The position numbers were made by a program, and so were the translations under genes. This document shows, in pieces, positions 15,589 through 24,774 of a stretch of 43,344 nucleotides of DNA. The notes under the pieces are model-generated. The model had not been told where the DNA came from and did not search any database. It worked only from the letters and a program-made list of their open reading frames with translations. Each line of letters starts with the position of its first letter. Positions within the stretch are counted from its first letter, which is position 1. Source of the stretch: Acidobacteriota bacterium (lineage in GTDB: Bacteria > Acidobacteriota > Terriglobia > Acidiferrales > UBA7541); the NCBI GenBank assembly GCA_003223215.1, contig QHYH01000126.1, positions 1 to 43,344 of the forward strand. The letters are read 5' to 3'.

Positions 15589-18500
15589 ATGTCTAAGCTT
15601 CAGCACGTTCGTATTTTCAACGTATTCGCGTTGGGTCTTCTTTCTTATGCTTCCTTGTTATCGGCGCAGATCATCACCGGCGAAATCACGGGAACGGTGA
15701 CCGATCCGTCCGGGGCGGCTGTGCCCGGGGCGACCGTCACCGCGACATGCACCGCGACGAACGCGTCGCGTACCGCGACAACTGGTAATTCGGGGAGTTA
15801 CGTCCTGTCGAACCTTCCGCCGTGCTTGTATAACCTGAGTGTTTCGGCACAAGGGTTCAAGACGTCCCTTAGCGGCGCAGACGTCGCAGTCGGGATTACC
15901 ATCAAGAAAGATTTCGCGCTCCAGGTGGGTGAGAAGGCGGAAACAGTGACGGTTGAGGCGGCCACGCCGCTGGTGGACTACTCGCCAGGCGTGAACACCG
16001 ACGTGGACACCACGGCCATCCTGGATCTGCCCACCGAAGGCCGCGACTTCAAATCCATTCTCGGCCTCACACCGGGCGTGCAGCGCTCCCCGGGCGGGGG
16101 CTTTATGGACGTCAGCATCAACGGACAGCGGACGAGCACCAACAACTATATGATCGACGGCGTGCCCAATAACGACCGCTTTTACGGCAACGAGCTGGTC
16201 GGCCAGCCCGGACTCCTGGGGGTTCCTTCCGCGCTTCTCGGCAACGACTCGATTGGGGAATATACGGTCCAGCAATTGCCTACTGCTGAGAACGGTGTCA
16301 AGGGCGGGGCGGCCATCAACGTGACGTTGAAGAGCGGCACCAACCAGTTCCACGGAACGGCTTTCTACTTTGGCGACTACGACTGGCTCAATGCAAACAA
16401 CTTTTTCTCGTCCACAAGGACAGCCTACCACAATCATAATTATGGGGGCACGCTGGGCGGCCCCATCATCAAGGACCGAACCTTTTTCTTCGTCAACTTC
16501 GAAGCGCAACGAAACAAGTCACTGGCTCCTTACAACGTGATCCTGCCGACTCAGGGCGACCTCCAGGCGGTGACAAACTTTTTCAACTGCACGCCCGGGA
16601 ATACAGCCTCTTGCCCGATTGACGCCGGGACCGGCAATCCTATCGTCACCAATACAAATAATCTGCCGATGAACTCTGCAGGCTTGGCCCTGTTGAAGTA
16701 TTACCCATGTTCAGATGGCGCGGGCGGCACTGTCCAGTGTACTCCCGCGGCCGCCAGCGCAACTGTGCAACCCGGAGGGTTTACGCAAACCGTGTTGCTT
16801 CCCGACATCAACACCCTTCCCGGCAGCTTTATTGTCAAGATCGACCACAAGTTGAACAGCAAAATGAGTGTTTCGGGCCGCTATCTTTATGCGGACAGCG
16901 TGCAGTCTGGTCCCGCCTTCGGCTATACGATTCCCCCGGCAGCCGGAAGCGGCCTGAGCGCAGACGGATTTAACAGCGTTGTGCCCACGCGTGTGCAGTT
17001 TGCCGGCGGCAATTGGATCTACAACATTGCTGCCAACAAGATCCTCGATGTCCGCTTCAGCTGGTCACGCTTCTCCCAGATCCTGGCGCCGAATAACAAG
17101 GTTGATCCTCTGAGCCTGGGCATCGACACGGGTCCGCTGAGCCCTGCAGACTTCGGCGTGCCGCCTGTTTATGCCAGCAGTGTGACCTATGGGAACATCG
17201 GCGGCATCCAGGGCTACCCGCTCAGCACCCGCCCCACTCAGACCTACGATGTGTCGGCCCATACTACCTGGATCAAAGGCAACCACACGTTCAAATTCGG
17301 TGGTAACTATCAGCGCGCGTCGACCGGCAGCCTGCGGAACCGCGCCCGGACGGGCCTCTTCAGTTTCCAGGGAGCCAACGAATTTACGGCCGCGGACCCA
17401 GCGAATAACATTCCGATCCCCGGCTACGACGTTGTCCTCACGCAAATGCTGCTTGGCCGGCTGGATCGGGCTGCGCGCTCTTTCGGCGATACTACACGCC
17501 ACATCTACCAACCTTCTCTTGGACTCTTTTTCCAGGATGAGTGGAAGGCGACGCCGCGCGTGACCGTCAGCTACGGCCTGCGCTGGGATCTGAACGGGGC
17601 GCTTGGTGAAACCGGCAATCGTGGCTCCAATTTTTTCCCAAACCAAGGTCTGGTCCAGTTAGGCAAAGGGATCACCCGTCTTTATGACCTGGACCTGCAT
17701 GATTTTGGGCCCCGCGCCGGACTGGCTTGGGACATCTTCGGTAACGGCAAGACAGCTTTCCGAGTTGGTTACACCATGGCATACGACGTGGCGAATTTTG
17801 CAGCCATCCTCGCCCCTTACCTCTATCAGGGAGCGCGCGCTGGCGCCTTTACCAATTCCGACTTAGGGGTCTTCTCGGTCACCGCCGATGGGAACGCGAG
17901 CTTGGGCACGAACCTATCGACTCTTTTCGAAGCATTTGCGCCCAATACGTGCTACAACCCTGCGGTCAACACCCAGTCTCCCGACTGGGTTTGCATCGGC
18001 CCGCAGCCAGGCAGCCCGAATCCGACTACGGCCTTCCAAACTTATGGCGCCAATCCTACGGGCACGCCGCCCTTCAACGTATTCGGGACGGTTTCCCCTT
18101 TGCGGACGCCAAGAATCCAATACTACGACGCCACCATCCAGCACGAACTGTTCCCGAATAATGTCCTCACGGTCAGCTACGTTGGCGCTCATGGCACGGA
18201 CATGCTCCTGAACCGCCAACTGAATCTACGTCCGATCGGCTGCTGGAGCGACTTGATCAACCCCGCGACTGGCGATCCGTACGGACAGCTGACCGGCCGT
18301 CCGATGAGCGCTAACAATCCCACTTCTCTCAATTGCAACCGGCCGTTTGACTCGGTTTTCCAGACTGGCGGTGTGCCTACATTCAAGTACATCAACCAGC
18401 TCACCAACGGCGGCTATTCTCGCTACAACTCTATGCAGGTCACCTACCGGCAGCGCAATTGGCACGGGCTCAACACCATAGTCAACTTCACCTGGTCGAA

Positions 18501-19188
18501 CTGCATCGACACCAATTCCGTCAATCGCGGCGGTTCGTCTACGCTTCCGATCGCGGAGAATCCGTACAATCCCAGAAGTAACCAGGGCCCCTGCGACACG
18601 GATATTCGGAGGAACTTCAACACGGGCATCGGGTACGACTTCCCGAAATGGAGCGCAGTGGGCCGCTTGGGAGACGGTTGGCAGATTGGGAGCGTCGCCA
18701 CCTACGCCAGCGGGCGGCCGTGGACCGCGCTGCTCTCGAGCGGCGCGGATAACTCCGGGCAGGACCTCTCCTACCAGAGGCCAGCCTGCATCGGAAAGCC
18801 CATCTACCAGTTTAGCGATCCCAACAGCCCCACCATCACCAATGTTCCTGCGGTATTTGCCATTCCAGCCGACGGAACCATCGGTACCTGCGGCCGCAAC
18901 GCCTTCCGCGGTCCGCATATAGTCCAGTGGGATTTCAACCTGAACAAGACCACAAAGATCACGGAAAGGATCAGCCTCCAGCTTCGCTTTGAGATCTTCA
19001 ATCTCTTGAACCATCCTAATTTCAACACGTTACCGGCGGGGACCACGATTTCTCAGAAAAAGATAGACAACTTCCCGAACACCAGCTTCTCCACATACGC
19101 GCAAACGCCAGACGTCTCCTCGGGCAACCCCTTCCTCTCCCAGGGCGGCCCGCGGGCTGGGCAAATCGGGGTGAAGCTCATTTTCTGA
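15589..19188 (+). CDS. TonB-dependent receptor, Oar-like, with carboxypeptidase-regulatory domain
   Basis: A 1199-residue outer-membrane protein. It has a signal peptide (RIFNVFALGLLSYASLLSAQ). A CarboxypepD_reg-like/CNA-B beta-sandwich covers about residues 25-110 (GTVTDPSGAAVPGATVT, SGSYVLSNLPP). A plug domain follows, and then a long beta-barrel with typical aromatic strands (YGLRWDLNGALG, NHTFKFGGNYQR). The C-terminus GQIGVKLIF ends in Phe as required for Bam-dependent insertion. Oar-like receptors are strongly expanded in Acidobacteriota and probably take up or secrete large substrates; the ligand is unknown. The start at 15589 is chosen because it follows the promoter and opens the signal peptide. 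It is followed by a terminator and by phosphatase/sulfatase-superfamily genes. Confidence 0.92.
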   Translation: MSKLQHVRIFNVFALGLLSYASLLSAQIITGEITGTVTDPSGAAVPGATVTATCTATNASRTATTGNSGSYVLSNLPPCLYNLSVSAQGFKTSLSGADVAVGITIKKDFALQVGEKAETVTVEAATPLVDYSPGVNTDVDTTAILDLPTEGRDFKSILGLTPGVQRSPGGGFMDVSINGQRTSTNNYMIDGVPNNDRFYGNELVGQPGLLGVPSALLGNDSIGEYTVQQLPTAENGVKGGAAINVTLKSGTNQFHGTAFYFGDYDWLNANNFFSSTRTAYHNHNYGGTLGGPIIKDRTFFFVNFEAQRNKSLAPYNVILPTQGDLQAVTNFFNCTPGNTASCPIDAGTGNPIVTNTNNLPMNSAGLALLKYYPCSDGAGGTVQCTPAAASATVQPGGFTQTVLLPDINTLPGSFIVKIDHKLNSKMSVSGRYLYADSVQSGPAFGYTIPPAAGSGLSADGFNSVVPTRVQFAGGNWIYNIAANKILDVRFSWSRFSQILAPNNKVDPLSLGIDTGPLSPADFGVPPVYASSVTYGNIGGIQGYPLSTRPTQTYDVSAHTTWIKGNHTFKFGGNYQRASTGSLRNRARTGLFSFQGANEFTAADPANNIPIPGYDVVLTQMLLGRLDRAARSFGDTTRHIYQPSLGLFFQDEWKATPRVTVSYGLRWDLNGALGETGNRGSNFFPNQGLVQLGKGITRLYDLDLHDFGPRAGLAWDIFGNGKTAFRVGYTMAYDVANFAAILAPYLYQGARAGAFTNSDLGVFSVTADGNASLGTNLSTLFEAFAPNTCYNPAVNTQSPDWVCIGPQPGSPNPTTAFQTYGANPTGTPPFNVFGTVSPLRTPRIQYYDATIQHELFPNNVLTVSYVGAHGTDMLLNRQLNLRPIGCWSDLINPATGDPYGQLTGRPMSANNPTSLNCNRPFDSVFQTGGVPTFKYINQLTNGGYSRYNSMQVTYRQRNWHGLNTIVNFTWSNCIDTNSVNRGGSSTLPIAENPYNPRSNQGPCDTDIRRNFNTGIGYDFPKWSAVGRLGDGWQIGSVATYASGRPWTALLSSGADNSGQDLSYQRPACIGKPIYQFSDPNSPTITNVPAVFAIPADGTIGTCGRNAFRGPHIVQWDFNLNKTTKITERISLQLRFEIFNLLNHPNFNTLPAGTTISQKKIDNFPNTSFSTYAQTPDVSSGNPFLSQGGPRAGQIGVKLIF

Positions 19189-19223
19189 CCTTCGGCTCCT
19201 TCGGCTCCAAGGCTTTAGTTCCG

Positions 19224-19262
19224 AAAAGGGAGTCTGCTAGAATGCAGACTCCTTTTTCTTTT
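19224..19262 (+). terminator. Rho-independent terminator overlapping the next gene's start
   Basis: GGAGTCTGC (19229-19237) pairs perfectly with GCAGACTCC (19244-19252) around a 6-base loop. With the flanking A and T tracts the stem extends to about 14 pairs, with one G-T wobble. T5-C-T4 follows. The hairpin ends the receptor transcript. Its left arm contains the GGGAG Shine-Dalgarno and its loop contains the first two bases of the sulfatase-like gene's ATG (19242), so it could also control that gene's translation. Confidence 0.85.
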
Positions 19263-21203
19263 ATGCGGCGCGCTTGCATCCTTTGCCTCTTCGTGCTGTT
19301 CCCCGCGCTCGCCGCGGCGGCCACAGACAAGCCCAACGTTATCCTGATCACGTTGGATACGGTCCGAGCCGACCGGATGGATTTTCTCGGCTCAAAGCAT
19401 GGTTTGACGCCGCAACTGGATGCGCTGGCGAGTCAGAGCGTGGTGTTCGAGCACGCCTACTCTCAGGCGCCCATTACGCCTGTCTCTCACGCGACCATAC
19501 TCACCGGGGCTTATCCGCAGTACCACGGCATCCGCAACTTCGGCGATCGCCTGCCTCCAAGCGTCCCCTTTCTACCCGATACTCTCCACGCCCAGGGCTA
19601 CCACACGGGGGCCTTCGTCGGCAGCATCATCCTCGACCCAAAAAACGGGTTTGCCTCCGGATTCGAGCGCGGCTTCGATGTCTACAACGCAGGCTTTCAC
19701 CGGCAGAAGACCGGGGAGCGCCGCGAGGCTTCCATGCAGCGACGCGGCGAGGTGACCCTGGGACACGTACTCGAATGGCTCGGCCAGCAACAAGGCAGTC
19801 CGTTTTTTCTGTGGTTTCACCTGTGGGACGCGCACGATCCCTACAATCCACCCGAACCGTTCCGCAGCCGGTTTCCGAACGCCCCTTACAACGGGTGTAT
19901 CGCCTACGTGGATGCTACTGTGGGGAAACTGCTTGACTATTTGCGGAACCAGGGGCTGTATGACAATACGCTGATCGCTGTCGCCGCCGATCACGGCGAA
20001 TCCCTGGGCGACCACGGCGAACTGACCCACAGCATTTTCCTTTACGACGCTACCATCCACGTACCCCTGCTCCTCAAACTTCCCGGCAAGCGTTTTGTCG
20101 GCCAGCGCGTCAAGGCCGCGGCGAGCTTGGTGGATCTGGCGCCTACCCTTCTCGACGCGCTGGGGCAGACGCCGCCTCCGGCTATGCAGGGCCGTTCGCT
20201 GCTCCCTCTGATTGGAAATCCGCACCCCGGAAACCGTCCTTCGTTTGCCACCGGCGACCACTCCGAACGCTCGTTCGGGTGGAGCCCGCTTGCTTCCCTG
20301 CGCATCGGTAACCAGCTTTACGTGCGCGCGCCGTTGCCCGAGCTTTACGATCTGGCCTCAGACCCTGGCGCGAAGATAAATCTCTATCCGGACCACCGCG
20401 TCGCCGCGGTGCGCCTCGCAATCCAGTTGGATGATTTCGTGAAGCGCATCAGTACAGGGGCGCCTCAGGCCTTGCAGGACGGACTTGACGAAAAGAGCAG
20501 GGAAAAGCTCTCCGCGCTGGGCTACGTGGCCTCTGGCAAGACCAGCCCGCCCACAAGCATTGACCCCAAGGACCGCATCGATGTGGCCAACGATATGCAC
20601 GACGCGAGCCTGGCCATCGAAGAGGGAAAGGAAGCCACTGTTATCCCGCTGCTGCTGCGCGTGGTGGCCAAAGACCCGCAAATCCAGGCAGCGCAGTATT
20701 ACCTGGGCATCGCCTACTCGCGGAGGGGCAACTTTGCCAAAGCCATTCCTCCCCTGCATAAAGCCGTCGAGCTGCGGCCGGATGCGCTGATGGCGCAGTA
20801 CGAGCTGGCCATCTGCCTCTACGAAACCGGCGATCTGAATGCCGCTGCCACGTATTTCGAAATCCTGGTGGAAAACCGGCCCGATTGGAGCGACGCCCGC
20901 TATTCTTTGGCCTCCATTTATGCCCGCACTGGACGGCCTCAGGAAGCAGCCAAGAACCTGCTCATAGTCCTCCAGGGAGAGCCGGACCATTACCGCGCAA
21001 ACCTGCTTCTGGGGCGCATGCTTTTTTTGAACGACACTTTCGCCGAGGCCCTGCCCTACCTGGAAAAGGCCGCGGCGGTTCAAACAGATTCCGGCGAGGC
21101 GCATTCCTTCCTGGCGGACGAATACGAGAAGCTGGGCCGCGCCTCGGATGCCGCGCGCGAACGCGCTGAGGCTCAACGGTTTAAGACATCCACTCAGCCG
21201 TGA
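19242..21203 (+). CDS. Sulfatase-fold hydrolase with C-terminal TPR repeats
   Basis: A 653-residue secreted protein: signal peptide (RRACILCLFVLFPALAAAA), sulfatase/alkaline-phosphatase-fold domain (about 30-420), then TPR repeats (about 450-640, for example YYLGIAYSRRGNFAKAIPPL). Metal-site motifs are present (ILITLDTVRADRMD, AADHGESLGDHGELTH). At the nucleophile position, where sulfatases have CxPSR for formylglycine, this protein has TPVSHATILTG, so Thr replaces Cys. Thr nucleophiles are known in lipoteichoic acid synthase and phosphoethanolamine transferases. A phospho-transfer or hydrolysis role is therefore more likely than classical sulfatase activity. ATG 19242 has GGGAG upstream but lies in the terminator hairpin; ATG 19263 is an alternative without a ribosome site. 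Confidence 0.85.
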   Translation: MQTPFSFMRRACILCLFVLFPALAAAATDKPNVILITLDTVRADRMDFLGSKHGLTPQLDALASQSVVFEHAYSQAPITPVSHATILTGAYPQYHGIRNFGDRLPPSVPFLPDTLHAQGYHTGAFVGSIILDPKNGFASGFERGFDVYNAGFHRQKTGERREASMQRRGEVTLGHVLEWLGQQQGSPFFLWFHLWDAHDPYNPPEPFRSRFPNAPYNGCIAYVDATVGKLLDYLRNQGLYDNTLIAVAADHGESLGDHGELTHSIFLYDATIHVPLLLKLPGKRFVGQRVKAAASLVDLAPTLLDALGQTPPPAMQGRSLLPLIGNPHPGNRPSFATGDHSERSFGWSPLASLRIGNQLYVRAPLPELYDLASDPGAKINLYPDHRVAAVRLAIQLDDFVKRISTGAPQALQDGLDEKSREKLSALGYVASGKTSPPTSIDPKDRIDVANDMHDASLAIEEGKEATVIPLLLRVVAKDPQIQAAQYYLGIAYSRRGNFAKAIPPLHKAVELRPDALMAQYELAICLYETGDLNAAATYFEILVENRPDWSDARYSLASIYARTGRPQEAAKNLLIVLQGEPDHYRANLLLGRMLFLNDTFAEALPYLEKAAAVQTDSGEAHSFLADEYEKLGRASDAARERAEAQRFKTSTQP

Positions 21204-21337
21204 GAATCCGAGCTCGAGTCCCTCAGTCCGATTCCAAGCGCGTCCGCGCAGTCGGCCGCTAATGTCGGCCGCTCCCTTACCTGGACACGCTTTATTCACG
21301 GCTATATACTTGCGCTTTCAGATCCAACGGGTGTTCT

Positions 21338-22567
21338 ATGGTTATCCGAAAAAATTCCGTGATATGGGTGTCCCTTTTTCTGCTGGCGATTCCTCTGTTT
21401 GGACAAGGACAAAGTGCCCCCAAGGCTAAGCCGCGTGTCATCGTCGTAGGTGTCAATGGAATGGAGCTGGACATTATCCGTCCGCTCATCCTCAAGGGAC
21501 AGATGCCAAATTTGGCCAGCGTCATTGAAAAAGGCGCTTATGGAAAGCTGCGCACCGTCTCCGCCCCGAATTGCCCGCGTGTTTATACCACGGTCTTCAC
21601 CAGCACCGATCCCGACGAGCACGGCGTTACCGGCTTCGTTGTCGGGGGGATCACCGCCAATACCAATATGCTAAAAGAAGAACCCATCTGGTCGATGCTT
21701 TCAAAGAACGGCATCACCGTAGGTATGGCCAACGTTCCGGCTACCTTCCCGGTCATGCCCGTTAATGGATACATGATCAGCGGCATGTTGACACGCGGTA
21801 AGAACTGCGAAGACGGTGTTCTTTGTGCGCCAAAGCTGAGCGAAGTGATGGGCGGAGACGCTGTCTATCCCCGGAGCTTGCAAGCCGACTTACTAAAAAA
21901 TGTGGGAGATTTCTACATCGACTGCGAGCGCATGCCGTCGGCCGCTGATTTGAAAGGCCACGAAGCGGCGGTGATCGACCAATGGCTGGCCAGAGTTCAG
22001 CTTATTCGGGAGCAACAGACGAAGCTCTTTGATTATCTGCTGACCGAGCATCCCACTGACTTTACTTTCATGGCGCAGTCCTGCGAAGACCGCACAGGCC
22101 ACTGGCTTTACCCCATTACGCCTTTCAATGTGGGCTACAATCCGAACATCAACGCCGTCCGGCAGGATGCCTTTCCGAACCAGTACATTGCGTTCGACAA
22201 GGTTCTCGGCACAGTGCTGAAACACGTCGACGCCAACACCTATTTATTAATCCTTTCTGACCACGGCATTAAGCCACTGCGCGAGTTCGAGGAGAAAGAT
22301 CCTCACGCACACGTGGACCACGAGAAGACTACACCGGTCATTGCCAAGCACGATTTTGCGGATGGCGATGACGTTCCCGGCTCGTTCTTTGCGATGGGGC
22401 CGGGTATCAAGAGTGACTTCCGGCTGATGGGGTTGGGCGCGAGCGTGTACGACATTGCGCCTACCATTTTGCACATCTATGGCCTCGAGCAAGCAAAGCA
22501 GATGCGCGGGCATGTGCTCACTGAAATCTTCGGCGCCACCGAAAACAAAGTAGCGGTGCACAAGTAA
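21338..22567 (+). CDS. Type I phosphodiesterase/nucleotide pyrophosphatase-like protein
   Basis: A 409-residue secreted protein (signal: VIWVSLFLLAIPLFGQGQS). The alkaline-phosphatase-superfamily core reads VIVVGVNGMELD, MPNLASVIEKGAYGKL, CPRVYTTVFTSTDPDEHGV, NVPATFPVMPVNGYMISGML and LILSDHGIKPL. Thr in VYTTVFTS is the expected nucleophile. The first metal-binding Asp, normally GxDG, is Asn40 here (GVNG), which may lower or alter activity. The most similar enzymes cleave nucleotide or lipid phosphodiesters. It lies 134 bases after the sulfatase-like gene in the same direction and converges with a second sulfatase-like gene. Confidence 0.8.
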   Translation: MVIRKNSVIWVSLFLLAIPLFGQGQSAPKAKPRVIVVGVNGMELDIIRPLILKGQMPNLASVIEKGAYGKLRTVSAPNCPRVYTTVFTSTDPDEHGVTGFVVGGITANTNMLKEEPIWSMLSKNGITVGMANVPATFPVMPVNGYMISGMLTRGKNCEDGVLCAPKLSEVMGGDAVYPRSLQADLLKNVGDFYIDCERMPSAADLKGHEAAVIDQWLARVQLIREQQTKLFDYLLTEHPTDFTFMAQSCEDRTGHWLYPITPFNVGYNPNINAVRQDAFPNQYIAFDKVLGTVLKHVDANTYLLILSDHGIKPLREFEEKDPHAHVDHEKTTPVIAKHDFADGDDVPGSFFAMGPGIKSDFRLMGLGASVYDIAPTILHIYGLEQAKQMRGHVLTEIFGATENKVAVHK

Positions 22568-22658
22568 TCGCTGAGCTATTCCGAAGAGATCCCCAACCCT
22601 CTTGGACCCCAAGCAAAGTGCTGTACCGTAAGGCACGGAAATCCTCCCTGTGGGCCGT

Positions 22659-24641
22659 TCAGTGAGGTCCTGTCCCCGCTCTTATCCTCCTGGCCATGTC
22701 TTTGGCTCTCTGCGCCGGCCCTGGTTTGCCAACGCCGATATACGCCTGGGCCAGCAGCTCAAAAAAATCTGCGTTGTTTCCCGAAGACTTGGTCCTCTCT
22801 TCAAGGAAGCCCACCGCATCGCCAAACTTCTTTTGACGGAGCAGTGCTCTCGCAAGACCTATTTGCGCCTCCGCGCTCGCTGGTTGCAGGAGAAGCGCCG
22901 CTTCAAATTCATCTTCAGCTGCTTTCGGATCATTCGATTTGAGCCAGATCTGCCCCAGCAGGAGCCGAGCGGCGAGTTGCTTCGGGTTCAGCTTTAAGCT
23001 TGCTTGCAAGGCATGTCGCGCACCGACCAAATCGCCGCTCAGCTCCAGCGCTCGCCCGTAATCGTATGCAATGGTTGCATTTTGGGGGTTTACCTCGCAT
23101 GCCCGTCCCAGATAAAGGGCAGCCTTTGTGTAGTTTTCTGATTCCATTTCCAGGCGGCCTAGCTGCGAGAGTCCAATTTCAGAGCGATTGTCCAATCGTA
23201 GTAATTTCTCTAAAGCCGTTCTTGCTTTTGCCGTTTGCCCATCTTCCGAGGCCATCATCGCCACATGCAGCAGGTTCTGCTCTTCGACCTTATCTTTGGG
23301 ATCTGGCAACAAGGAAGGTTCGGGAACATCGGTGGAGGATCGAGCGTCTGCCGTACTCAGATATCCGAGTGCACGCAACTCATCGGTTGTGCTGGGGGCC
23401 ACAGCTGCGGCTGAAGGTTTTCCGGCCGCCTTTGCGCTTACCTTCGCAAGCTCTTTGCGCAGTTTCTGCACCGTGCTGTCCCAGGGCACGTAGGCGTTGC
23501 GAATTTCTCCTGGGTCAGACCGCAAATCGTACAACTCTGGCCGCGGAGCCTCGATGAATTTGAAGGCGTCTTTTCTGACCGACCGCAACGGAGCCCATCC
23601 AAAACGCAGCGGATAGTCGGTCTCCCCCAAAACGGTCCGCGAAGGCGCTTCGGTACCGAGCAAGGCAGACTTCAGTGAAGTACCATCCAGACTCTCCGGA
23701 GCGGGAATGCCGAGTAGCTCCAAAATAGTGGGTAGAATATCTGTTGTACGCGCTTGTTCTTCGACCACTTTGCCCGCTTCCTGTTCATTGGGCAGCTTCA
23801 CAATCAAGGGAACGTGAGTTGTCGAATCGTAGAGAAAAATCCCGTGCGTGTCCTCACCATGCTCCCCCAATCCTTCCCCGTGATCTCCGACGACGATGAT
23901 CAGCGCTCCCTCATACCAGTGTTGCTCCTTCAAGTAGTTGAGGAAGCGACCCAGAGCCGAATCCGCGAAGGCAATCTCTCCATCGTAGAGGTGATCCTTG
24001 TACCTCTCAGAATACGGCGGAGGGGGCTCGTAGGGATCATGCGGATCATATAAGTGCACCCAAACGAAATGAGGCCCCGTCCGGTGCCCATCGAGCCATG
24101 TCTCTGCCCGCTGTACTACATCCATGCCCCTGCGCTCAAGTCGTCCCCAGCGCGATTTCGTCTCAGTCTTCTCCGGAAAATTATCGTAAAATTCGAATCC
24201 ACGATCGAGACCCGGCGCCAAGGTCTTGCTGTCTAGAATGATGGATCCAATAAATGCCGCCGTTTGATAGCCTCGCTTCTCGAGTAATTCCGCCAGCGTG
24301 GAATGATCGGCCGTCAAGGGCACGCCAAAGTCGCTCACCCCGTGGGAACTTGGCAGCAGCCCTGTCAGAATGCTGGCGTGCGACGTATTCGTAATCGGGC
24401 TTGGCGTGAATGCTTGCGCGAAGCGAATTCCCTGCTTCGCCAGCTGATCTATCGTGGGAGTTTGGATCCATTGGTATCCATAACAGCCAACGTGGTCGCT
24501 ACGCAGCGTGTCGATGGTAATGAGAAAAACATCCCCGAGGGGCGTCTTTTCACCGGCGCCAGCGCGGGCGATGGGAGCGGCCGTGGCCAAACACGAATAG
24601 AAGATAAGTCGCAGGATCCTCACGGCGTTTGAGCGTAGCAC
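22659..24641 (-). CDS. Second sulfatase-fold hydrolase with TPR repeats
   Basis: A 660-residue paralogue of the 19242-21203 product, on the opposite strand. It has a signal peptide (LRLIFYSCLATAAPIARAG) and a sulfatase-fold domain with DVFLITIDTLRSDHVGCYG, HDPYEPPPPYSE and VVGDHGEGLGEHGEDTHG. TPR repeats follow (YTKAALYLGRACEVNPQNA, then AEAQIGLARALLRQKKFGD). The nucleophile segment is TNTSHASILTG, again Thr in place of the formylglycine Cys. It starts with GTG at 24641, and a second GTG at 24623 is possible; neither has a strong ribosome site. It is divergent from the secreted unknown gene. Confidence 0.85.
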   Translation of the reverse strand: MLRSNAVRILRLIFYSCLATAAPIARAGAGEKTPLGDVFLITIDTLRSDHVGCYGYQWIQTPTIDQLAKQGIRFAQAFTPSPITNTSHASILTGLLPSSHGVSDFGVPLTADHSTLAELLEKRGYQTAAFIGSIILDSKTLAPGLDRGFEFYDNFPEKTETKSRWGRLERRGMDVVQRAETWLDGHRTGPHFVWVHLYDPHDPYEPPPPYSERYKDHLYDGEIAFADSALGRFLNYLKEQHWYEGALIIVVGDHGEGLGEHGEDTHGIFLYDSTTHVPLIVKLPNEQEAGKVVEEQARTTDILPTILELLGIPAPESLDGTSLKSALLGTEAPSRTVLGETDYPLRFGWAPLRSVRKDAFKFIEAPRPELYDLRSDPGEIRNAYVPWDSTVQKLRKELAKVSAKAAGKPSAAAVAPSTTDELRALGYLSTADARSSTDVPEPSLLPDPKDKVEEQNLLHVAMMASEDGQTAKARTALEKLLRLDNRSEIGLSQLGRLEMESENYTKAALYLGRACEVNPQNATIAYDYGRALELSGDLVGARHALQASLKLNPKQLAARLLLGQIWLKSNDPKAAEDEFEAALLLQPASAEAQIGLARALLRQKKFGDAVGFLEERTKSSGNNADFFELLAQAYIGVGKPGPAQRAKDMARRIRAGTGPH

Positions 24642-24774
24642 ACGCCCCGCTTGCGATGCCTTGTCATTGGCCTTGACTCAGTTGCTTGTCATCTTCACAA
24701 TCCAATCGCTGGGTCTCGGGCCTTCCAGTGCTATCCACTCGCCAAGGAGTGAAAGACCTAAAGCTTCTGGCAAA

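Noticed and set aside
17065-17646. 193-codon minus-strand ORF within the receptor gene
   Set aside because: Shadow of the TonB-dependent receptor frame.
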